This document shows positions 25,209 through 33,042 of a stretch of 60,417 nt of DNA, one piece after another; position 1 is the first letter of the stretch, and every line of letters begins with the position of its first letter. The stretch covers positions 1 to 60,417 of the forward strand of contig NZ_NMUL01000076.1 in the NCBI RefSeq assembly GCF_002234595.1, in the 5' to 3' direction. Source of the stretch: Amycolatopsis vastitatis (GTDB taxonomy: Bacteria; Actinomycetota; Actinomycetes; Mycobacteriales; Pseudonocardiaceae). The translations under genes and the position numbers were made by a program. Under the pieces are notes generated by a model, which saw nothing but the letters and a program-made list of their open reading frames with translations, was not told the DNA's origin and made no database searches.

Positions 25209-25841
25209 ATGTCGGGCGGGAAAGGGGTGCTGGGCGCGGGAATCCTGGTCACGGCGTGGGCGGTGTCCGCCTGTGCGGGGGCATCGGCACCGCCGTCACC
25301 GAGCGCGTCCGCTCCCACGCCGGTGATCTCTTCGGGGTCGACGTCGGAGTCCGGGCAGCCGGCCACGGAGTCCAACCCACCGGGTGACATCCCGGACAAC
25401 CAGGCCTTCGTCGCGTTCACTCCGCCGGGAGGGGGGTTCTCGGTGAAGATCCCGGAGGGCTGGGCCTCCTCCACTGCGGGCGCCACGACGACGTTCACCG
25501 ACAAGCTGAACCAGGTCCAGGTCAGCACGGCCGCCGCCGCGACCGCCCCGACCGCCACTTCGGTCACGGCGAACGACATCGCGGCGTGGCGCGGACAGGT
25601 GCCGCGCTTCGCCCTCGGTCCGGTATCCACCGTGACCCGCCAGGCGGGTCCGGCCGTCCTGGTGACCTACCAGGGCGACTCGGCCCCGAACCCGGTCACC
25701 GGCAAGGTCGTGCGGGACGCCTTCGAGCACTACGTCTTCTTCCACGCCGGTACCCGGGTCGACCTGACGCTGTCCGGGCCGGTGAACGCCGACAAAGTCG
25801 ACCCGTGGCGGACAGTCACCGACTCCCTGCGGTGGCAGTGA
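25209..25841 (+). CDS. Lipoprotein at the head of the ABC/FtsX operon
   Basis: A 210-residue lipoprotein: the signal sequence LGAGILVTAWAVSACAG has lipobox VSAC, then a Ser/Pro/Thr-rich linker of about 50 residues, then a compact domain of about 140 residues starting FTPPGGGFSVKIPEGWA. That opening resembles PsbP/DUF1795-like domains that begin with a G-F-S-V/I-x-I-P-x-G-W motif. GGGAGG precedes ATG 25209. Its stop overlaps the first ATPase gene by one base, so it is likely an outside accessory of the transporter, but no activity is known. Confidence 0.75.
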   Translation: MSGGKGVLGAGILVTAWAVSACAGASAPPSPSASAPTPVISSGSTSESGQPATESNPPGDIPDNQAFVAFTPPGGGFSVKIPEGWASSTAGATTTFTDKLNQVQVSTAAAATAPTATSVTANDIAAWRGQVPRFALGPVSTVTRQAGPAVLVTYQGDSAPNPVTGKVVRDAFEHYVFFHAGTRVDLTLSGPVNADKVDPWRTVTDSLRWQ

Positions 25842-26512
25842 TGACGGCGGACCCCGGCCCGGCGCTGGAGGCCCGCGACCTGTACCGGTTCTTCCGCACC
25901 GGCGACGACGAGACGCTTGCTCTGCGCGGCGTGTCGCTGACGGTTCACCGGGGCGAGACGGTGGCCGTGGTCGGGCCGTCCGGTTCGGGAAAGTCGACCC
26001 TCCTGGCCTGTCTGGCCGGTCTGGACGAACCGGCGGGTGGCACCGTCCGGGTCGGCGGTGAGCGCATGACCCATCGGCGTGAGGCCGATCGCGCGCGCGT
26101 CCGGGCCGACCGCATCGGTGTGCTGCTCCAGACCCGGAACCTCGTCCCGCACCTCGACGTGACCACGAACATCCGGCTGGCCCGCCGCGCCGCCGGCCGT
26201 GGGCGCGTCCGGGCCGACGAACTCCTCGAGCAGGTCGGCCTCACCGGCCGAGGCCTGGCCGTGCCTGCGCAGCTCTCGGGCGGCGAGCTTGCGCGGGCCG
26301 GCTTGGCGGTGGCGCTGGTGAACGACCCGGACGTCATCCTGGCCGACGAACCGACCGGGGAGCTCGACGGGGCGACCGAGCAGCAGGTCCTGTCGCTGCT
26401 GCGGGAACACACCGGCCGGGGCGCCGGGCTGCTCGTGGTGACCCACAGCGCCGAGGTGGTGCGGATCGCCGACCGCGTGGTGCTCCTGCGGGACGGGGCG
26501 GTGGCTGGATGA
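25841..26512 (+). CDS. MacB/LolD-type ABC transporter ATPase 1
   Basis: A 223-residue ATPase of the class that partners FtsX-like permeases. Walker A is GPSGSGKSTLLA, signature QLSGGELARAGLA, Walker B VILADEPTGELD, and the switch His is in LLVVTHSAEVV. The signature is followed by ELARAG rather than the usual QQQRVA, a small departure seen in some paired ATPases. It overlaps the second ATPase gene by four bases. Two ATPases for a single permease suggest an asymmetric motor. Confidence 0.88.
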   Translation: MTADPGPALEARDLYRFFRTGDDETLALRGVSLTVHRGETVAVVGPSGSGKSTLLACLAGLDEPAGGTVRVGGERMTHRREADRARVRADRIGVLLQTRNLVPHLDVTTNIRLARRAAGRGRVRADELLEQVGLTGRGLAVPAQLSGGELARAGLAVALVNDPDVILADEPTGELDGATEQQVLSLLREHTGRGAGLLVVTHSAEVVRIADRVVLLRDGAVAG

Positions 26513-27180
26513 CCGAGATCATGGTGGCCTGCGACGACGTGTCGCGTACCTACGGCACCGGCCTGTCGGCCGTCGTCGCGGTGCACGGCACCAGCTGCAC
26601 CGTGTCGGCCGGGGCCCGGATCGCCGTAGCGGGGCCATCCGGGTCGGGCAAGTCCACCCTGCTGCACCTGATGGCGGCCCTGGAGCGGCCGACGCGGGGG
26701 AAGGTCACGTGGCCGGGGCTGCCGGTGACGGCCGACACGCGCGCGCACCTGATCGGGGTGGTCTTCCAGAGTCCCAGCCTGGTGCCGACCCTGGACGTCG
26801 CGGAGAACACCGGCCTCCCGCTCGTCATCGCGGGCGTCGACCGGTCCGAAGTCGCGCGGCGGGTGGCCGAGGCCCTGGAACTGGTGGACGTGGCGGAGCT
26901 GGCCGCGAAACTTCCCGAGGAGATCTCCGGCGGCCAGGCGCAGCGGGTGGCCGTCGCGCGGGTGCTCGCCCGGCGTCCGCGCCTGGTTCTGGCCGACGAG
27001 CCCACCGGCCAGCTCGACCACGCGGCGGGTCGCCGTCTCCTCGACGCACTGCTCGCCGCGACCGCTCACCTCGAGGCCGCACTGGTCGTCACCACCCACG
27101 ACAATGCGGTCGCCGATCGGCTCGACACGCACTGGACGATGCGTGAGGGCAGACTGCTCACTGCCGTGGTGCCGTCATGA
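26509..27180 (+). CDS. MacB/LolD-type ABC transporter ATPase 2
   Basis: A 223-residue ATPase, clearly a paralogue of its neighbour. It has Walker A GPSGSGKSTLLHL, the standard signature EISGGQAQRVAVA, Walker B LVLADEPTGQLD and switch His in VVTTHDNAVA. It overlaps the genes on both sides by four bases, so translation is coupled through the operon. It and ATPase 1 probably form a heterodimer driving the FtsX-like permease that follows. Confidence 0.88.
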   Translation: MTEIMVACDDVSRTYGTGLSAVVAVHGTSCTVSAGARIAVAGPSGSGKSTLLHLMAALERPTRGKVTWPGLPVTADTRAHLIGVVFQSPSLVPTLDVAENTGLPLVIAGVDRSEVARRVAEALELVDVAELAAKLPEEISGGQAQRVAVARVLARRPRLVLADEPTGQLDHAAGRRLLDALLAATAHLEAALVVTTHDNAVADRLDTHWTMREGRLLTAVVPS

Positions 27181-29817
27181 CGGTGCGCTGGCTGGTCGGG
27201 CTGCTGCGGCACCGGACCGGCCGGGTGCTCGCCACCGCCGCGGGCATCGCGCTCGGGGTGGCGCTGATCGCGGCACTGGGGACGTTCCTCACCGCGTCGC
27301 AGGCCACGATGACCGCGCGGGCACTGCGCTCGGTCGCCGTCGACTGGCAGGTCGAGGTGCAGCCCGGCGGAGACCCCGAGGCCGTGCGGCAGCAGCTGCG
27401 CACCACGCCCGGAGCCGGTGTGGTCGAACGCGTCCACATTGCACGGACCCCCGGTTTCTGCGCCTCCGGCGACGGCACCACCCAGACCACGGGCCCCGGC
27501 GTCGTCCTCGGTGTCCCGGCGGACTACGCGACGGTGTTCCCCGACGAGATCCGGCACCTGGCCGGCGCACCCACCGGCGTGCTCGTCGCGCAGCAGACCG
27601 CGTCAAACCTGCACGTACGTCCCGGTGACCAGGTCGGCATCGGACGCGCCGGGGCAGGCCCCTTGGCCGTCACCGTCGCCGGCGTCGTCGACCTGCCCCA
27701 AGCCGACTCCCTGTTCCAGAAGGTCGGAGCGGCCCCCCAGACACAGCCCGCGGCGCCTCCGGACAACGTCCTGCTGGTGCCGGAGGCCATGTTCGCCGAG
27801 CTGAGTGGCCAGCCGGGGACGACCCAGTTCCACGTCCGGCTCACCACCCCCTGGCCCGGCGATCCAGCGGCGGCGTACCAGTCGGCGATTGCCACCGCGC
27901 ACAACTTCGAGGCCCGGGCCGCCGGCGCGGCGCTGGTCGGCGACAACGTCGCCGCGGCACTGGACGCCGCCCGCGGTGACGCCGCGTACGCACAAATGCT
28001 CTTCCTGTTCCTCAGATTGCCCGGGGTCGTGCTGTCCGCGCTGCTGACCGCGGCGCTGGTCAGCTCCGGCGCCGAACGCCGGCGGCCCGAACAGGCGCTG
28101 CTCCGCACGCGCGGCTACGCACCGGCAGCGGTGGTGCGGCTCGCGGTCGGCGAAGCCGTTCTCGTCGGTGTCCTTGGCGGTGCCGCGGGACTCGGCATCG
28201 CCGCCGCGGCCGGTCGCCTCGCGTTCGGGCCCTCTCCGGCCGGTGCCGATCTCGGGGCGACCGTGCTGTGGTTCGCCGTCGCGTTCGCCGCGGGCTTGTT
28301 GATCACCACCATCACCGTCCTCGTCCCCGCGGTCGTGGACCTGCGCGGCCGCAGCGTCGCCCAGGCCCGGCAGGCCGTCGGAAAACACGGGGCCCCGTGG
28401 TGGCTCAAAGCCGGGGCCGACTTCCTGCTCATCGGTGGATCGCTGGTGGTCTTCTGGGCGTCGAGCGGCAACGACTACGCGTTGGTGCTGGCCCCGGAGG
28501 GCGTGCCGTCGATTTCGGTGTCGTACTGGGCTTTCCTCGGACCTGCGCTGCTCTGGCTCGGCGCCGCGGCGCTGTTGTGGCGCCTGGTGATCCTGGCCTT
28601 GGCGCACGGGCGTGGCCCGCTCGAACGGCTGCTGCGGCCGCTGGCCGGCCACCTCGCCGGCCCGGGCGCGGCGAGCCTGTCCCGCCAGCGCCGGATCCTC
28701 GCCCGAGCCATCGTCCTGCTCGCGCTGGCCTTGTCCTTCGCCGCGTCGACCGCGGTATTCAACAGGACCTACGAGCAGCAGGCCGAGGCGGACGCCCAGC
28801 TGACCAACGGCGCCGATGTCACCGTCACCGAGTCCCCGGGCACGCAGGTCGGACCGGCTGCCGCCGGGCAGCTGCGGGCCGTACCCGGGGTCCGCGGTGT
28901 CGAGCCGATCCAGCACCGGTTCGCCTACGTCGGCGCCGATCTGCAGGACCTCTACGGCGTGCGGCCGGACACCATCACCCCGGGCCACCGCCCTGCAGGA
29001 CGCCTACTTCCAGGGCGGCACGGCGGCCGAGCTGATGGCCGTGCTCGCCCGGCAGCCCGACGCGATCCTGGTCAGTGTCGAAACGGTGAAGGACTTCCAG
29101 CTCGTCCCGGGCGATCTGGTCAACCTCCGGGTGCAGGACAGCCGCACGAAGGAGCTACGAACCGTGCCGTTCCACTACGCGGGGATCGTCAAGGAGTTCC
29201 CGACCGCGCCCAAGGACAGCTTCTTCGTCGCCAACGCCGACTACCTCTCCCGGGTGACCGGTTCCGACGCCGTGGGCGCGTTCCTCGTCGACACCGGCGG
29301 GACCGGTCAGGCCGAGGTCGCCGCGGTACTGCGGACCCGGCTCGGGGCTGGCGCGGCCGTCACCGACCTCACGCAGACCCGCGCGCAGGTCGGTTCCAGC
29401 CTCACGTCGGTCAACCTGCACGGCCTGACCCGGCTCGAGCTGGCCTTCGCCGTCCTGCTGGCCGCCGGTGCCGGCGGCATCGTCCTGGCCGTCGGGCTGG
29501 CCGAACGGCGACGCACGCTGGCCATCATGGCCGTGCTCGGCGCGACCCGGCGGCAGCTGCGCGGTCTGGTACTCGGCGAAGGACTCCTGCTCGGCGCTTG
29601 CGGCCTGCTCGGCGGCGCCGTCATCGCCTGGGGTCTGGCCCGGATGCTCGTGACCGTGCTGACCGGTGTCTTCGACCCGCCTCCGTCCGCCATCGCCGTC
29701 CCTTGGAACTACCTGGCGGCCACTGCCGCGGCCGTGATCGCCGCCCTCGCCGCCGCCGCGCTGCTCAGCGCCCGGGCGTCGACCCGCCCGGCGGTGGAGG
29801 AGCTACGGGACCTGTGA
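27177..29817 (+). pseudogene. FtsX-like ABC permease, interrupted by one frameshift
   Basis: The reading frame starts at ATG 27177 and encodes an FtsX/MacB-like permease: first span near residue 20, a large outside domain, three spans around 280-410, and a second core. After LYGVRPDTIT (near 28978) the frame is lost; the homologous sequence continues one frame over as RATALQDAYFQGGTAAELMA and runs to 29817, with the final FtsX core (LAFAVLLAAGAGGIVLAVGL, GLVLGEGLLLGACGLLGGAV). Removing one C from the CCCC run at 28978-28981 would restore a single protein of about 879 residues. The operon is otherwise intact, so a sequencing error is as likely as true loss. Confidence 0.8.
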
Positions 29818-29869
29818 CCGGCCACGGTGTCCCGGGCCGGCCGCGGCCACACTGGTTACGATCCGGCCC

Positions 29870-30583
29870 ATGAGCATGCAGCGTGCCGGCGAGGCCGTCG
29901 AGGTCCTGCTGATCGAGGACGACCCGGCGATCGGTGGTCACCTCCGCACCGGGCTGCTCGCCAACGGCTACGAGGTGCGCTGGTGCCGGACCGGGGAAGG
30001 CGGGCTGGCCCAGGCGCGGCAAAGCGCACCCGACGTCGTCCTGCTCGATCTCGGCCTCCCGGACACCGACGGCGTCGACGTCGCCCGCACCCTGCGCGGC
30101 GCGGACCCGGAGGTCCTGATCATCATCCTCACCGCTCGTGCCGACGAGATCGACATCATCGTGGGCCTCGACGCCGGCGCCGACGACTACCTGGTCAAAC
30201 CCGCCACCGTCACGGTGCTGCTGGCCCGCCTGCGGGCTCACCTGCGCCGCCGCCCCGCCGCGTCCGCAGGCACCGCCCCGGTCCGCCTCGGCGATCTGGT
30301 GCTCGACGTCGACGCGCGGCGATGCCTGCTGGGCGGACGGGAGATCTCCCTGCGTCCCAAGGAGTTCGACCTGCTCGCCGCATTGGCCCGCCGGCCGGGT
30401 GTCGCGGTCAGCCGCGACGACCTGATGGCGGAAGTCTGGGACGAGCACTGGTTCGGACCGACCAAGACCCTCGACGTCACCATGGCCGCTCTGCGTCGGC
30501 GGCTCGGCGATGGGACGGGCGTGACGGTGCCGGTGATCACGACGCTGCGCGGGCACGGCTACCGGCTCGAAACGCCGCTCTAG
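29870..30583 (+). CDS. OmpR-family response regulator
   Basis: A 237-residue regulator. The receiver (about residues 10-125) has the acidic pocket IEDD, phospho-Asp in VVLLDLGLPDTDG and Lys in DDYLVKPATV. The C-terminal winged helix (about 140-235) is of OmpR/PhoB type: ISLRPKEFDLLAALARRPG, the recognition helix around KTLDVTMAALRRRLG, and the wing TTLRGHGYRLE. It follows the FtsX gene by 52 bases. The kinase at 23751 is the only nearby candidate partner. Confidence 0.9.
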   Translation: MSMQRAGEAVEVLLIEDDPAIGGHLRTGLLANGYEVRWCRTGEGGLAQARQSAPDVVLLDLGLPDTDGVDVARTLRGADPEVLIIILTARADEIDIIVGLDAGADDYLVKPATVTVLLARLRAHLRRRPAASAGTAPVRLGDLVLDVDARRCLLGGREISLRPKEFDLLAALARRPGVAVSRDDLMAEVWDEHWFGPTKTLDVTMAALRRRLGDGTGVTVPVITTLRGHGYRLETPL

Positions 30584-30590
30584 ATCCGAT

Positions 30591-31550
30591 TCAGCGGTCA
30601 AATCCGTCGTGGTCGTCGGGGAGGAGTCCCCGGGCGTCCGTGGCGGAGTCCTGCGCGGATTCGAGGTTCTGGTGCAGGTCGGTGGCCGAGTCCAGCACCG
30701 TCTGGGCCGACCAGCCGGTGACGCCCAGGACCAGGGCGGCGCTGAGCAACGCGGCGGGAAGACGGCGGGCGGGCGCGGTCAGCAGGGCGCTGACCCGCCG
30801 TGGCACGGGTCCGCCGGTCGCCGCGAGAGCGAAGCCGGGTTCGGGCCGTCCGGCGAGGGCGGCTTTGGCGACCGCCTTGGCCACCACCGTCCGGTCGCCG
30901 ATGTCCTGCGCGGCGGCTTCGTCGGCCCAGCGTTCGAGGGCGAACCTCGCTGCCGAGCAAAGCGGGCGCAGGAGTGGATTGAGGGCAGCGGCGAGGGTGA
31001 TCGCGATGAGGAAGCGGTGATGGCGCAGGCGGAGATGGGCGCGTTCGTGCGCCAGCAGGGCGTCCCGTTCCGCCGGGGTGAGGGCGTCGAGCATGCCGCT
31101 GGAGATCGCGATCCGGCCGCCGCGGCCCGGTGCGGAGAACGCGACCGGTTCCTTGCCGCGCAGGATGATGATTCCCGCGGCCGGGTCGTGTTCGTCGAGT
31201 TCCCGGGTCAGTGCGCGGCTCCAGCGCGCGTACCGCACGGCCGTCCGCGTGAACGCCAGGCCGAGGGCGCTCAGCAGGAGCCCGCAGCCGATCGCCAGGG
31301 GGACGTTGACCGGTTCCACGCTGTTCAGGGCCTGCGGTGACCAATGACCGGCCTGAGCGATGGCCGGTACGAGCGTCAAACCGGCGAACGCCTGCAAGGT
31401 CAGTGCGCCGGCGCCGGCGGCGGCGAGCACCAGGCATCCGGTGGTCAGCAGCCAGCTCGCGGCACGCGGCGGTAGCCGGGGGACGACGATGCGCGCCAGC
31501 GGCCACGCCGCGAACGGCAGCAGCAAGGGTACCCAGAAGTCGGGATCCAT
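30591..31550 (-). CDS. M56-family (BlaR1/MecR1-like) membrane metallopeptidase
   Basis: A 319-residue integral membrane zinc protease. Spans occupy residues 3-25, 35-58 and about 88-108. The zinc motif is in ALLAHERAHLRLRHHRFLI (HExxH), and a fourth span lies near residue 285. It lacks the large outside penicillin-sensor domain of classical BlaR1, like most actinobacterial homologues next to BlaI. The family activates gene expression by destroying a BlaI-type repressor after a wall-stress signal. It lies five bases after the BlaI gene on the same strand. Confidence 0.88.
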   Translation of the reverse strand: MDPDFWVPLLLPFAAWPLARIVVPRLPPRAASWLLTTGCLVLAAAGAGALTLQAFAGLTLVPAIAQAGHWSPQALNSVEPVNVPLAIGCGLLLSALGLAFTRTAVRYARWSRALTRELDEHDPAAGIIILRGKEPVAFSAPGRGGRIAISSGMLDALTPAERDALLAHERAHLRLRHHRFLIAITLAAALNPLLRPLCSAARFALERWADEAAAQDIGDRTVVAKAVAKAALAGRPEPGFALAATGGPVPRRVSALLTAPARRLPAALLSAALVLGVTGWSAQTVLDSATDLHQNLESAQDSATDARGLLPDDHDGFDR

Positions 31551-31554
31551 GCGG

Positions 31555-31932
31555 TCAGCCTTCGTTCTGCCGCAACAGCTCGCGGAGCACATGTTCGTCC
31601 GATTCGGACAGGCTCGAGACGAAGCGAGCGAGCACGCTGTCGCGGTCGGGTTCGGCGTCGAGCACCTTGGTCATCCGCCGCGCGGCCAGTCCCGGTTCGT
31701 CGTCGACGGCCCGGTACCGGAAGGACCGGCCCAGTTTCTCCCGCTCCGCCACGCCCTTCTCGTGGAGCCGGGAGAGGATGGTCACGACGGTCGTGTAGGC
31801 CAGGTCGGCGCCGAGCCGCTCCCGTACTTCAGCCGGCGCCAGCGGGCCGTCGGCTTTCCACAGCACGGCCAGCACCTGCGCTTCGAGCTCGCCGGGCGCA
31901 CGTCGGGCACCGTCGTCTCGCCGCATCCGCAT
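31555..31932 (-). CDS. BlaI/MecI-family repressor
   Basis: A 125-residue repressor. The winged helix (residues 15-80) reads LEAQVLAVLWKADGPLAPAE, LAYTTVVTILSRLHEKGVAE and the wing REKLGRSFRYRAV; the dimerisation and protease-target helices follow (DSVLARFVSSLSESDEHVLR). The gene is directly upstream of its M56 partner and divergent from PAP2. CTAC/GTAG palindromes fill the gap to PAP2 and recur at three other envelope-gene promoters in the window, making these the likely targets. Confidence 0.92.
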   Translation of the reverse strand: MRMRRDDGARRAPGELEAQVLAVLWKADGPLAPAEVRERLGADLAYTTVVTILSRLHEKGVAEREKLGRSFRYRAVDDEPGLAARRMTKVLDAEPDRDSVLARFVSSLSESDEHVLRELLRQNEG

Positions 31933-32001
31933 ACCACCAATCTACCTGCCTGGCGAAACTCCGTTCGCCACCTCCCGGCGACGGACACGCGCCGCGAGCA
32001 C

Positions 32002-32025
32002 CTACACTGAAGTAGAAGTTCTACG
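32002..32025. promoter_or_regulatory. BlaI-like operator between blaI-type and PAP2 genes
   Basis: Two palindromes share a GTAG: CTACACTGAAGTAG and GTAGAAGTTCTAC. They sit about 70-95 bases upstream of the BlaI start and 30-55 upstream of the PAP2 start, so autoregulation plus PAP2 control is plausible. Confidence 0.65.
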
Positions 32026-32055
32026 TCGTTGTCAATCGAATGGGAGGGTGGGGCG

Positions 32056-32673
32056 GTGGACGGCGGAGCCATCGATGGCGGCTGGTATCTGGACGTACTC
32101 GAGTTCGCCCGCGCGACCCCGTGGCTTCACGGGTTCTTCCAGGTCTTCACCAACGCCGGCCTGGTGCTGCTCGCGCTGGTCGTCGCGGTGGCGTGGTGGC
32201 GTGCACGTCGCCAGGATGCCGGCCGGATGGCGGCTGTGCTTTGGGTGCCGGTCGCCGTGGGCTTGGCCTACGGCCTGAGCAACCTGGTCAAGATCCTCGT
32301 CGAGGAACCGCGCCCCTGCATCCGCTATCCGTCCGTGCCGACCGTGGCCACGTGCGACTTCGCGACGGACTACTCGTTCCCCAGCAACCACGTGACGATC
32401 GCCGTGTCCGCTGCCGTCGCGCTGCTCCTCGTCGGCCGCCGGGCCGGGCTCGCCTCGCTCGCGGTGGCGGTGCTGATCGGCTTCTCCCGCGTGTACCTCG
32501 GTGCGCACTACGTTCACGACGTTCTGGCCGGTGCTGTGCTCGGCGCCGGGGTGGCGTTGATCGGCCTGCTGCTGCGTGCGCCGCTGACGGCCGTCGTCAT
32601 CCGCCTGCGGTCGGGTAGATGCCGGCCGCTGGTCGGGGCGGCTGCGCTCGAGGGTGAACGGGTGTTGGGGTGA
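32056..32673 (+). CDS. PAP2-family membrane phosphatase
   Basis: A membrane phosphatase of about 205 residues with roughly five spans. All three acid-phosphatase motifs are visible: KILVEEPRP (KxxxxxxRP), FPSNHVT (PSNH, here with Asn for the usual Gly) and SRVYLGAHYVHDV (SRxxxxxHxxxD). Such enzymes dephosphorylate undecaprenyl diphosphate or phosphatidic acid. GTG 32056 is preferred because GGGAGGGTGG precedes it and because the alternative TTG at 32029 abuts the operator. Confidence 0.9.
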   Translation: MDGGAIDGGWYLDVLEFARATPWLHGFFQVFTNAGLVLLALVVAVAWWRARRQDAGRMAAVLWVPVAVGLAYGLSNLVKILVEEPRPCIRYPSVPTVATCDFATDYSFPSNHVTIAVSAAVALLLVGRRAGLASLAVAVLIGFSRVYLGAHYVHDVLAGAVLGAGVALIGLLLRAPLTAVVIRLRSGRCRPLVGAAALEGERVLG

Positions 32674-32729
32674 CGTTAACCAGCGGATAACTCTGCTCGT
32701 GGTAACCACTGGGTGTCGGCTTGCCATCG

Positions 32730-32756
32730 CTACTACGTTGGTGTAGAAGTACTTAG
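32730..32756. promoter_or_regulatory. BlaI-like site upstream of the repeat-protein gene
   Basis: CTACTACGTTGGTGTAGAAG carries the same CTAC/GTAGAAG half-sites as the three other palindromes. It lies about 290 bases before the next gene start. Confidence 0.45.
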
Positions 32757-32796
32757 GTGACTCGCGGCTTCTGAACGCCGCCGGCCTGGGCTCTTG

Positions 32797-32835
32797 TGGA
32801 CTTCTCGGGTGAGAAGTCCATTGTCCACTGTGGAC
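32797..32835. repeat. Hairpin TGGACTTCTC/GAGAAGTCCA and palindrome GTCCACTGTGGAC, copy 2
   Basis: A perfect 10-bp stem with loop GGGT (32797-32820) is followed two bases later by the 13-bp palindrome found also at 23670. The hairpin could end the PAP2 transcript; the palindrome looks like a protein-binding site. Nothing else was recognised in the gap 32674-33042. Confidence 0.55.
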
Positions 32836-33042
32836 TGTCTCGACCCAGAATCACCACCTATCAACGAATTGTCGCCGCACTCGATCGCCGGATTCGCGCA
32901 AACACCGCTGGCAGCACATCTTTTCGGTCCTGCGGTGATCGCATGGGCGGACTTTGCTTGCGATGCTGGATGAATTCCTCTGAACCGCTTGTGTCGCGCA
33001 GCCGTGTCCCAGGGTGAGGTGGCGACCAGAGAGGAGGGGCAG

